Source of the DNA: Echinococcus granulosus
Lineage: Eukaryota > Platyhelminthes > Cestoda > Cyclophyllidea > Taeniidae
Assembly (NCBI RefSeq): GCF_000524195.1
Contig: NW_020170410.1
Span: 562,204 to 626,203 of the forward strand
Direction: 5' to 3'
DNA: 64,000 nt
Part shown: positions 23,994-36,700 of the stretch, piece by piece
How positions within the stretch are numbered: the stretch's first letter is position 1
Layout: each line of letters starts with the position of its first letter
Notes under the pieces: model-generated
The model's input: the letters and a program-made list of their open reading frames with translations, nothing else
Databases searched by the model: none
Told to the model about the DNA's origin: nothing
Translations under genes and position numbers: made by a program

Positions 23994-24750
23994 GACAAAA
24001 TGCCCCCACTGGGTCTCGAACTCACCGGTTAAACTATCAGTGCAGTAAAACAAGCTCGCCACCAAAATACCCATTAAGACCATATAATTCCGAGCTTATT
24101 TAGGCATTAACGAAATTTTATTGCTGTGTAATGCTCTAACTGAGCGGTTTTGCATTGGGAACATATTATTTTGTAAAACTGAGTTATCTATTTGAACACA
24201 CAAGACAGGCGCGGTTGTTTGTTTAAGCGTATCAAAGCGTCAACGAATGAACAACTGCTGCGGTGCCAGCGAGATTCAAGGAAAGTCTTGAATTTGCATG
24301 TAAATCTTCGTTCTTTGTTGCACCACTTTTACATGATCGATTAACCCGTGTTTGCCTGCAGCTCGTTGTTCCTTACCTCATCCTAGGCGGTAGCTACCCT
24401 ATCACTTATCTGGGACTTCTCGTTTTTTATGCATTATCAACAGTGCTCGCAAAGATCACTGCATTTTTCAACTCTCTTCTTCATTCTAAACTTTTGTTAT
24501 GCAATTCGTTACGCTTGGTCATGTTACGGAGGTCCTGTCTAACAATCCTGTTTCGCTCGTTAAGTTGCTTTTATACTTGGATCATAATCTTTCCTTTTAT
24601 AATGGTTCATGGTGCATTTTTATGATTGCTCTCTTATTTGTCCATCATATCTTTTTTTATTGGTGTATATTTTGCCTTGCACCATTTATGTTTGAATATA
24701 AGGCGAAATCAGAGCATTCTATAACCACTTTAATTGTAGAAACGAAAAAT
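23994..24750. promoter_or_regulatory. Divergent upstream region, NDUFB4 / coiled-coil gene
   Basis: These 757 bases separate the proposed starts of two genes read in opposite directions, so they should hold both promoters and 5' untranslated regions. The plus strand is open in the frame of the downstream gene from 24499, but the encoded sequence is Phe/Leu-rich and looks non-coding. No specific regulatory site is claimed. Confidence 0.4.
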
Positions 24751-27700
24751 ATGGACGATGATAATGACAAGCACAGTATTTGCCGAAGCGAAAATTGTCG
24801 AGTGCGCAGAAAATTGGAAAGTGCCTACCAGCGACCAGGAATACTGAATGAAGCAAATGTATGCTACTTGCGGTCGCTTTATTCATTTCCATTTCATACC
24901 TATAGGAATCCAAAGTTTTGTCGTCCATGGTTTTTCTTGATAAGAATACAAGATCGAGTTGTTTCGTGGTAAAGCTGTTAGTATATGATTCCTGAAAATT
25001 ACGTAATCGCTAATCGTACCCTATTTTTGTAGCACTCCTGTAAACTGCATAAACTACGTTAACCCATCAATTTTTTCAAACTTACAGACTCATCATTCAA
25101 GAGATGGTTTTACCAGTAAAAGATTTCACAACACGTCGCATGACCGGGATGACTTGGAACTCACTCTTCGTCAGTTAGATGACGAGAAGATTCGATCCAT
25201 GCCTCCTAAATTCTGGTAAACAACTATATTCTTTCTTTAATAATTGTGATTTCTGCACTGCCACGGTCTCTTGGAAAAGAATCAATACAAATATGCGTTT
25301 TTATTTCTCACTGGATAGTTTAACTTTTTGTCATTGTTTGTTGTTCCCGATTAGTGAGAATAAAACTTGGCAAGAGCCCTAGTTACCTCGTCCAAATTCC
25401 ATTTTTAAAGGAATTTAAACACAACCCGTTTTATGCTTGATTTGTAAAGCCATGGAACTGTCATTTTGGTCCCATTAACTGAATTATTCTTATTTTGTTG
25501 TTTTCAATGCTTCATGTAATCGAAATTTCTGCAATGTCCCGAAGTTTGCAAGCGATTTTAATGCTTTGTACGTCAATCTTGTACAATTTCCTCAATCCTA
25601 AATGATGACTTAATCATATAGTTAGGGTTGGTAAGGTTTCAGAACACATTCTTCTCTTATTTTTTGGCACCCGAACTTTTATTTTGCAAGATAACGGCAA
25701 TGAGTCTTCTTTTTTATGTAAAAACTGGCTGTAGACTGCTTCTTAAATTATTCCTTTTGTTGAATCAATCGCCACTATAGTACACCTAATTTTCCCATCC
25801 TACAAATTCCACGTTCGTGTAGCATTTTTCTCTGACAGCAAAACTACCCTTGCTCACCCCAGGTTCTCTCTCGGTCTTGGTTCCTAACTGCCTATTTCTC
25901 ATGCGAGCATTTGATTTTCTATCGTCAAGGAGAGATGATGGTCTTTGGTAACCTGACAGTTCGTAATGTGCAAGCGCTTCTACAGTCCAACACACAAAAA
26001 ATGCGTATTGTCTTCCGAGGACAAAGTTGTGACTTTGAAGAGTGAGGTAGGCATTAGACGGACAGTCTCGAGATAACCCCTGTTGTGCTAATCCACTTAA
26101 CGAAGGTTGGAATACAAAAGCCAGCTTTTACTAAATGTCAATTGGTCAGCAATCTAAAATGCACGGAACTAGTTCTCAAAGCAACAGCAAATGCCAGTAG
26201 ACTGAAGCACATCTATGCTTTATGTTGTCCACAAACAATCGCAACTTTTTGTCCTCACAGTTTGCAATAAGTCGTTGCATCAGGCTATATCGAAAGCCGC
26301 GGAACCTTTTTCACCTGATATATCGCATTCATCTGTTTCACTTAATCCTACATACCGAAAATCGGTTAACATGGACAGAGCCTAATTCCTCTCTTTCGTT
26401 GATGGTTATTTTCTACGTATTCACCTGCATACTAGCCGGTCCTGAACCTGCCTTTTTACGGAAGGTAATACTCACCACTTTCGCTAAATTTAGTAGGTTG
26501 CCTTATGCTAGTCTGAAAGCTTAAATGTACTGGTTTTTCATTCTTGCAGCGATGTCAAAAAGCCTACATTTGTATTCTATGTTTAGTGTCCCAAGTGAAA
26601 TCAGGAAATGGTTTCTGTGTAGCAATTGTTGCTTCACCATGGTGACTGAACAGATTTCCGCAGCGTTACTAAACCCGGTATCTAAGTAATATATCAATTA
26701 TAACAGAACCTTTCTGCTCTATTCAAAGTTAAATTACTATTCCAGTGTAGTGTTTGTGTTGTAGGAAGGATCTGGTCATTCGCGTGCAGTATTTACTAGA
26801 CGCGAACCGTCTACTACGAGCTGATGTTGCCCATTTAAGCGGTGAACACCACTGTCCCCTTCACACTTGTGAGCCGTTGATTTTGAATTAATTTTGTTCC
26901 CTATTTCGATGAGAGATGTTATTTAAGTTCATTGTTACCAGTATAGACCAAAACCGTTGGCGCCATTTTAATTTATTATTGTGATTTTACTGTGTGCAGA
27001 CATTAGGGATTTGCGAGTCATTTACATTTTATTTTATTAACATATACTTTTGTATTATTGTTTCTTAGAAAGAGCTTTTGCATTTTTAACTTTCGTTAGG
27101 AGTGGTTTTTTTGCTTTCGAGAATGAATCGAAAACGAGTGGTGAAGTTGTAGTGTAGCTCATCAAAATTGCCTTGAAGATGGGAGAAGACATAACACTAG
27201 GGGAGAATATGTATTATCGACGTAAAGAGGGGCTGCTGGCGTGGTCCGAGGCCACGTTGCCGGATGGAAGTCAAATGGTTGTGCTCTTCAGTGCCAGTGC
27301 CCGTGTAATCTAAACCCGAGAGCTAAACAAACGGGGTATTACAGTAGAGTTTATCAATTGAGCATCATTTTTAAGTAACCTTAATTCTGCTAAAAACACT
27401 GTTCCAGTGTCTAGTTTGGCTTTTGATGCCACTTTGTTAGAAATTTAGAGAAAAGAATTTTGAATGCTTTGGGGGCATATTGTCATGCTTGGCGTACCGT
27501 CTATAGGGGCCCTAAACATGCTGCTTCGTCTAGTGCAGTCTTTTTTCATTTTTTACAATGGCCAGTCAGATAGCTTTATTGAATGGGACAACGTACTCCA
27601 CAACTTTTGTTAAATGTGCTCTTAATTTTTGCAGCTTCTTGTACACATCTATTTTAGTTTTTATCCGCAATTTGTTAGCTTGGACTGTTTCGCCTACTCT

Positions 27701-30700
27701 CATTATTTAAGTAGTAACTCAGGCAATGGTAATCGTTTTAGGCAAATATTCCAGTGGGTGTTGCGCACAAACTTTCTACTCTGCGATCCCAGCTCCCGTA
27801 AGTTTTGTTTTCAAATGTCGCGAAATTCTGTCTTTTATCGAATATATATAAAATATTTTGTGTGCCTTGAAGGCGAATCATGATGAATGCTATCGTCGTT
27901 GTCAGGATCTGGAAGATGAGGTCGAGGCATTAAAACGGGAACGATCTCGTCTAAGGCAGCAAAGTTCCTCTATCCAAGATCTTATAAGGTAGATATTTGT
28001 CTCTGCGGCTTTGATGTATGCTCTTCAGATATGAGAAGGTTTTCAAGGTAGCAAAAATCTTTTAAATGGGGCGATTTTATCAACCTCATTTGAAACAGCA
28101 TGCGATAAAACTTTAGTCATGGTAAATAATAAAACGATCCTTTTGAAGTTCACAGAATGACTCCACCTGAATATACTGGGGGCTACTTCCCAACCAGTGA
28201 AAAGTAACCGAGTCGGCTGGCCATAAATAACGATGGTTTCTGGGAATTACAGTGAAAGAGTTAATGTTAAGATAATTGTTTGTTAATCATTTTGAAGGTC
28301 TAATTCAAAGACTTTATGATGTATTTTCTTCTGTCAAATCCTCTTCCCGTTTTTTTTTAACTGGCTTTAAAATATGAGTTGCACCTTTCATATCCGTTCG
28401 TGAAAAACGGATTGTTAAGAATGAATTTTTTAAAAATATCTCAATCGCTTGATTGTTTTGATTTTCTTGACTAGAAATTTTATTACCATACGTTATATCA
28501 AAAAAACAAACGATTTCTTTTCCAAAATACGATCTATAAGATCTCATTTGTCGGCCAAATGTTTTTTTACTTTAAAACATTTCCTCGTAGTTGCGGTCTA
28601 ACTCGAGTGACTTCCTTATGAATGAAGTGAGCAAATAGCTTCTCTAATTCAATCTCCGTTGTTCCCTTATTACTGCCTGCTAAACTTCTACTTCGCTACT
28701 TAACCGTGAAAGCAGCTCCTCCATTTTATACACCCAATGTTTCAACAGGCCCTTAGATTGGTCCTGACGAGATAATTTCTTTCTTCCTGGCTATTAATTA
28801 CAATGCTTGCGCATTCGTATCATAACCGTGTCCTCTGTAGGGCCCACACTTCTCAAATAATAAGATCAATCATAATAAGGATCTACCTTATAACTGTAAA
28901 GTAATAATAAATTAACAAATACTGAGGAGTGTGACATTTAATCACCAAATAAGAAATTATTCGTGTTCATAGGATTCGCGTTAGACTATTGGAATTATTT
29001 TGCTATCGTGGAGATACATAATCACTATTTATTCAAACCTAGATCCAAAGTTTTTTTCTCACTTCACATTATTGCTTTAGAAGGAATTCGAAGAAATAAT
29101 ATAGAAAGTAAACGCCATCCTTGCCACTTTGTGTTTTGTGTTCAGTCTTCAAATCAGTACATTGCGAATAGTATGAAGCCTTCAAAGTGTGAGCATTTTG
29201 TCAAAGCTTGCCAAAGGCTCACGTGCTATATTTTTTTATTTGTTTGAGTAATTTCTCGCAGATGATTTAAACTGGAAAAGGGAGCCATCTGCAATCAACC
29301 CTTATCAAGATGCGTCATGAGGCCGAATCGGAGACGCTTTAAAGTATATAAGTAGTATGACAGCAGCGATGACCTGTCCCAGTTGAGTTATGAGGTAGAA
29401 AGTAAGGTGCAGTACGCCCTTGTGAAATTTGGGAAGGATTTTCTTTTATTCTCAATCATTAGATTAACGTAAAACAATGTTTAATAAGGCTGACCAACAA
29501 AATGTACTAGACTCGGTCTAGGACACGATTAGGATGTCTGTATTATTGATGTAGGAAGGCAAAACGTCTGATTTCATTTCAAAATTATGTTGCTACCAAA
29601 GGGTTTAAGTTATCTCCGAAAAACATTGAAGAGGAAGGTATGAAGTCGTGAGGTTTGTTTTAAAAACTGTTTAAATGTCCTCCTTTCTTTTTATTCACCT
29701 ACTTCTTTGACTGTACTACATGTTTCAGATCCATTGGCCAGAGACAAATAACGTTACAGCGTGATCTCATGAACAGTCGGAAATTAGAAGCCGAAAACGC
29801 CATGCAGAGGCGTTTGGTAGGACTGTTATTCCTGACTTCTCTAATCGGTTTACGCTTAATTTAGCTATCAAAACTCTCTAGTGAACGGGACGCCCTTGTC
29901 AGTGTGGTAAGATTTAAAAAGCTTTTTTACGTTGCCCTGGCAGGACCGGATGTTGTGCTAACTTCAACCGTGAAAAATGGATAACCAGATATTTGGGTTA
30001 ATTTTGTTTGTTTTCCCTCTGATTTTTGCAAATTCTCTTAAATTTTGATTCCAGTGCGACTTAACCCAGGCTTGTACTTATCAGCATCATTCCTCTGCGA
30101 TGGACGTTCATGCCAAATCAAGATTTCTTCTGCATTCGTAAAATAACATAACTAAATGCAATGAGGAATAATTAGTGTGTTCTAATGCTAATAGCTGGTG
30201 CATATGCCATCGTAACAATGTCCTTCAAGGTGGCAGACAGTTGAGGTAATGCTCTGAGTATCACAGTGTCTAGTTACGGGTATTTACTGAAGACTTCAAC
30301 CACATTGCGGCACGCTGACGGAACACTCAGACACCCTAACGTCTGTTAGCGATGTTCCGAGACGGACGTGGTGGTCCCTAGACTCCGGTGTACTAATCAT
30401 TCCTGTGCACTTCCAATCCTAGACGGTAAACGCGCAGCCTTTGGAGATAAATCTTTCTTGTGGAACAAGGGATACAACCACTCACAAACACATGCAATTT
30501 CGGAAAGTTAGCGTACTCTAGGCTCCAAGGCAAACAGTGTCCTAGAAGGTCAGCATTTCAGAACCAATGGCCGGATGAAATAGGATGCCCTATAATTGGC
30601 ATGCATCAAAGCTTTCCAAGTATTAATTAAGCACCAGGGTGCCTTTGCATATGTATCAGAGGTCTATGTAGAGAAATAATAAATTTGCCCCTATTTTTTT

Positions 30701-33700
30701 CTATCTGACAGTCTTTAAGGGTCGGGTTTGATTTGCATTTCATCGTACTCGGTAGTCGCTAGATGTAGGTCCTGGTGAATATGTTGTGAGTAGCAGGTTT
30801 ATCATCAGCAAGTCAATTTTGGTTGTATGACATAATAAATCATTGCTTGGTAATGTTTGATGTGGCCCTTATAATTATTTCATCATTTCGCATTAGTTTC
30901 AATGAACGCTCAAAAGAGCTCTAGCGATAGCTGCTCCATGAATCTATCGCTGATTATCTTTTCGGCGTCAATGAATTACCTTCAGTTTTCTCAGACCACT
31001 TTGTTGAAGCCTAGTGGTGCCTTAAGAACAGCATAGCAGCATTGGCACGTTTGACAGCAAAGAAAGGCAAGCTTAAGAGAGACGAATTCTCCTTCTGACT
31101 CTGTTCTGTCTAGCCTTATTATCATGAAGATCTGTACCTACTGGTCCAATAGCACTGAAATAGCAGTCCTTTCAGACTTTATGCAGTATATGTTAACCGC
31201 TGTTATTAACCCTGGAATCGGCTCACCCCTTTGGGCGATTTTACTACCAGAGTGGTCATGCATAGGATCAGTTTCAAAAGAAATAAGTCTAGAAGAAACA
31301 ATGTTTAAAGGGGTGATTTTGCACCTTTACCGCTGTTGAATATTCTTGGGCATAAGTAGTGCAATTTTTGGTTAGCAATTACAGAACTCTGGCACGCTGT
31401 GCCTAATGTGCTAGTATTTTACCTTTCTATAGGGTCTGGCTTTTGATATATGCCATCAATGGCACACAAGCATTTCCACGTTGTTTAATTTATCCTAGCT
31501 GAAAGAAAGGGACATCGGATACGCTCATTTACTTCAATCCATACGTCAGAATAACAAATCGTGGCTTCATGATGAGAAGGTAATTTTTTTTCTTCGTTAA
31601 AGTTATTGTATTTCCAATTTGCTAGCTTGGAATAGACGCTTTTGACTATAGTATAGCTTTACTCCATATCATATGGTGCCGACTTTCAGTGCTTTCCCTT
31701 TGGCGAGCATGTCTATGGGGTATATACATGTGTCAAGCATTCTACTCAAAAAATTTATAACCACGGATTTGCCGAAGAGGATGCATCATATTTTGGTAGA
31801 TTTTTTTGCCCATTGAAATTTCACAGTTGCCATTTAAAATGGATGTTACTTTTTAGACCTTGCATTCTACTCGTTATATAAACAATGCATTATATATATA
31901 TGTGTATTCAGAGCCCTGATGCTTCCCTGAAGACCAAGGAAGAGGTGACACTAGAGCAGATTATATATGGTTAGCGTATAGAAGACCCAAGAGACTACCG
32001 GCTCAGCCCAGTAGCCAGGCTGCTCAGAGGAGGTACAGAGGCGGAGCCTTCGTCTTTGAAACTAAAAAGGGGAATTAAGCAAATCATCAGAGCATTACAT
32101 AGCCACCCTCTCCTTTTGAGCGTTGGCCCCTGCGCTCCCCTTAGTCAACTTCCTGCGTTGGCCAACCCAGCGTGGCTGGTGTTGTAAGAAAACATCTACG
32201 AACTAACCGCACCAGTTATCCAATTCGCGCGCAACTAGGAAGATACTTTACTGTCACCCCACTTATCCCTCTTGGCAATTCAACTAGATCTGGGGTTTTG
32301 GTTTGTATGAGAACTGTATTGGAATGTCCAGGCCATAATCCGCAAGTCATAAGGACACTGACCTAAAAGCAGAGTTATTTAATAAAGGACTGGTCTAAAA
32401 GTAGTATCGTGGGGATAAGGTTTCGCTTCTGACCCTCCTTTTTACTTTGTTCTTACTTTAGTGTCGCCCAGCTGTATCTGTCTTTCTGGGTTTTATCCAG
32501 CTATTATTCGGGTGCATAGAGTACCAGGTGATCACCAAATTGGCAGCTTCATGCAGGTATCGTTGACGGCTGCATAACAAATATTTTCAGATGATTAACG
32601 GCCACGACTAGCGTCACTTCAGTTGTTAATAGCATTCCTGTAGAACACGGGACTGGGGCAGTTGTCGAAGGTGAACGGCATTTGTAACCCTTCTGTTGGG
32701 GACGATTAGAGATTCATCTACAGCATATTGCCTTCTTTCGTCTATGCCCTTTGCGATGGGGTCCGCCTTCCACTGCCGCCATTTTAGCGTCCCGAGACTT
32801 TTGAAGGCGAAAGGTGCCATAATACTTGGGTAAAATATGTATTTCTTGCGTACAGAGGGTCTATGGGGCTACTGGCATGACTCGGGGAGTGTCCTTGAAA
32901 TCAACGGAAGAGTTAAACGAGTAATCAAGGCATTATATATATATATATGTATTCTGTTCTATGCGCGTACAATGGGATGTATAGTTTGCTCGTTGTGAAT
33001 GCCAACATTAGAAGAAAGTATTACTTGTTTATCGTGACTTCAAATGGGGAACAAGCTTGCACTAATTGCAATTTTGCACTCAAATCGCGATTTTCTTAAT
33101 TTTAAATGCAAAATATGAATAGGTGGCTTCATTCATTTTTTCTCTCATAAATGTAGATAGTGACCTCAATAGTGGAGGTCAGCGAGCCCTTGATCATGAC
33201 AGGGTGTTTAACAGTAATCACCTTAAAAACCTTCCATGCAAGAAACTACAGTGGGGTCAAGAGTGAATATCCAGAGATACCGTGATCTTAAAGAAACCTG
33301 TCACTTATTCCTTTATTATTTCACCTTCGGCCACATTGTCAGTGCTCTGAATTTAATGGAAAACTTTGATATGCATCAGTAATGCCTTATCATATGAAAG
33401 ATTTTTTTAATATGAGGAAAATGCCTTCTTCTTGCGTAAAATCCATAATCTAACTGGACTTAAAACAGATCCAATCATGAACCACAACTTCAACGTCAAG
33501 TCCAAAAAAATTATGCAAACCTTTAAGCAAGTCGTGATTTTTTGTTCTGAACTAATTGATGTGTACTGTAACTTCAGTGTACACTGGATGACAATTGTTT
33601 ATTTTGTAATTGCTTTTGACATGTCAAATTCGTCAATTTTGATTGTTATTTTACCAGGTGGGATTGTCAAAATGTTTCTAATGTTTTTATGTTTGTCAAA

Positions 33701-36700
33701 CCATTTGCATCGGGTCGTCACTCCGAAACTGCCGCCCAGACAACTTCCGTTCTGGAAGATCTTGCTATTTCCAAGCTGGTTTTGGAATACCAAATATCAA
33801 AGTGAATAAACTGTTTTGCCTCTCGTTTAGGGAAGTGCAAAGTTTAGTGTAGCTCTTTTCGTGTTTATAATAGGTTTTTGGAACTACAATTAATCTAGGA
33901 AGAAAATTTCATAGCTGAGCTATTTTTATAGTCATTTGGTTTTAGCTTTAGCATAACTTCGGGCTCCTTTCGTGTTATAAAAGGTGCGATATTTTAAGAA
34001 AACAATTACAAAAAAAAGAAACTGAGAGCCTCGGGATAAACTTGCAGGAATTTTATCGCAGTGAATTAATCATTCTCAAGAAGTGAACCATTACATTTTT
34101 GTCCAAGAATAGGTGAACACTACTGGATTCATTCAACCCAAAAAACATTGAAAAACGGTATCTACCCTGACATTTTGATATGCATACAGGACACAAAATG
34201 AGTTTTGTTAATTTTGACAGAAATAAGTATTTGTTAAGAATACACCAAAGCTGCCAGTAGATGCCGTAGAGAGACTTTCACAGCGTCATTTCGCAGCCGT
34301 GCAGCGACTCCTGACACTCAAGAGATGTAACGAGGAGAATGCCTCAGGTTTTACCGCCTTCATAATTCATAAACGACTGAGTAATTGCATATGAGCAGGT
34401 CAGTGCGAGAGGCACATTGCTCGCAGTTATACCATCACCGGCAGTGCCAATTCCATTTTTGACATGTCAATAGTAGAGCTGACAATGATTTGAGAGAATT
34501 GTCAGCGTAGGAATACACTTCTGCGAGCAGTGTCTGATGCCTGTCCGCTCAAATCAAGCGATGTTACTGAGTCGGTTCTCACACTCCCTTGACTTTTATT
34601 GTCATCCCAACTTGACTGCTGAATCACAAGTAGTTTGAAGTGCATTCACTCCTCCCAGTGAAACTGCTTTCTGTTTATAACTTCGGTCTCAGCTCAGATA
34701 TTCTGCGCAACTAACTTTCAGAATTAAAATCGGTTGGTAGGAATGGATCGCTCAGACCGCTTATCTTTGTGCTGTACATTCGATGTTTTAAACCATCCAG
34801 GTCCCATTGTTCCACGCAAAACCTTTGCAGTCGATCCATCTAAATGCAGGAGGAACCGTCAAATGGAACTGTCATAAATATCGACAATTAAATTTTGTAC
34901 GAGTTAAGAGATTACGCTTCCTTCTCAAGCTCCCAGTAATTAAAGGCTTTTAGGATTTAATAATTTGACTTTTAGCAGCACTAAGTCAACACGTATCATA
35001 ACTAAACTCAAAAGGTCAAGAATTCACAGCCTTTGTAGTAGAAAATTCACTGACTGCTTACGTATATGCAGAAAAATATCTGTGAAAAGCGTAGCTCATA
35101 ACTGTGTCAGCAGTGTCATGAATCTTTTACCTGATACTGCCAAAATGTCACATTACTTAGACGCATTTATTCACACTACGCAGGTAAAGTTTTTTCTTGA
35201 GTTCACAAGTCTTTACACATTTTTCAGCATTTCAATGTCTGTTTTGCTAGAACACCAGACGCAAATATTGTAACAGTAACAGTAGTATATCTCGCATTCC
35301 TCCTGTTCGTAAAAGAAGTGTTCACTTTCAACTATTTTTTCATAGAAAGCAAGTACGATGAGGTTCAATTTTTCATTCATTTGTCCGCAAACACTTTTTT
35401 CTTCCTTGTTTAGTTAACCTATCGTGAAAAAGAACTGGAAGCTTTAATCCAAAGGTAAGTCAAACAGGGAACTGCAGTTCCATCTAGTCAAGTCTGTGGG
35501 CGGTCTCAAATCTTTACATTCTACCATTTCAAGGGCTTCCATGTGAAGCAGACATCTAAACAAGTGTAGTGGGTGAAAGCAGTATCTTAAAGGCTCACTT
35601 TCCCCTAGCAAAATATTTCGACTCGCCTTGGATCACATATCACCCTTCTGTTTACCTTAAGGTGTAGAATTACTGTTTATTTGTATCCATACTTAACATC
35701 GTTTCTTTTACAGGCTTTGAGAAAAAGTCTGTTTTTTAGTGGAAAACTGTCGAAGTTTTTTTTTACAGTCATGCAGAAAGTTGATGCTGCACCAATTTTG
35801 CATGCGATTTGTGTTGCCAAATATGGGAATGGAGGTAAATACGTTATATCAGTGGGTGTATGACAAAAATAGCATAAACATCTTGACAATAATTTTCTCT
35901 TTCAACTAATGTGACATTATTTGCAGCACCTAGATGGACTTCGGAGTTGTTCAGAGGGACGATAGCTCCCCAAAACTTTCCTGAAGTGGAAAGAAAACAT
36001 AATACTAGAACAGAATATGTATTTCCAATGTACAGGAGGACTGGGTCTCGGGGGGGTGCCGCTGGCATGACCCAAAGGCCATGCCGCCCAGTAGAAGTAC
36101 GATCGCGGAGCCTTAAGTGCCCGAGAAACCAAAACGAGGAGTTAAACATAATCGTAATTTTATCGAACTTCACTGTCATCATGATGCATCAGTTCGTTAA
36201 ATCTTAAATACCTACTCGTAAAGTAAGAGTTAATTTTTTATATCTTAGACATTTTAATCAATCAGTACATGCACTTAATTTTGCTGTCAACACTATCCTA
36301 TCACCCCGACAAGGGTGGAGTTGCTTGAGGGAACCTGACGTGTGGAATGCATTTAAAATGCAAAGGGACCTTTTAATAGCTCGTTTACAAGTGCGTATTT
36401 TTTCCAGTCATTTCACGAGGCTTAAAGGATGTCAGTTGTAAAGATCTAATGAATGCTTTTACTGCTGTACCACCAAAGAAAAGTCGCCACGTCTGTTAAC
36501 GGTCATTCACTTTCGGACGACATTTTGCTATCTTTTTTTACATTTGATAATTCTTCCTGGTGAAGTGTTAAAGCTTCCGAAAGGGCTTAAAGTTGACAAT
36601 GCAATGTGATTCACCTTCTGACCTTCACTGGCTTCATACGATAGAATTTACTCAGCTTTTTTACCATGCGGCTTCTTTTCCAAGTGGCCATCACTTTTTG

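Noticed and set aside
24499..24750. Upstream extension of the coiled-coil gene's first exon
   Set aside because: The frame is open but Phe/Leu/Tyr-rich in T-rich DNA, unlike the hydrophilic start MDDDNDK; taken as 5' non-coding.
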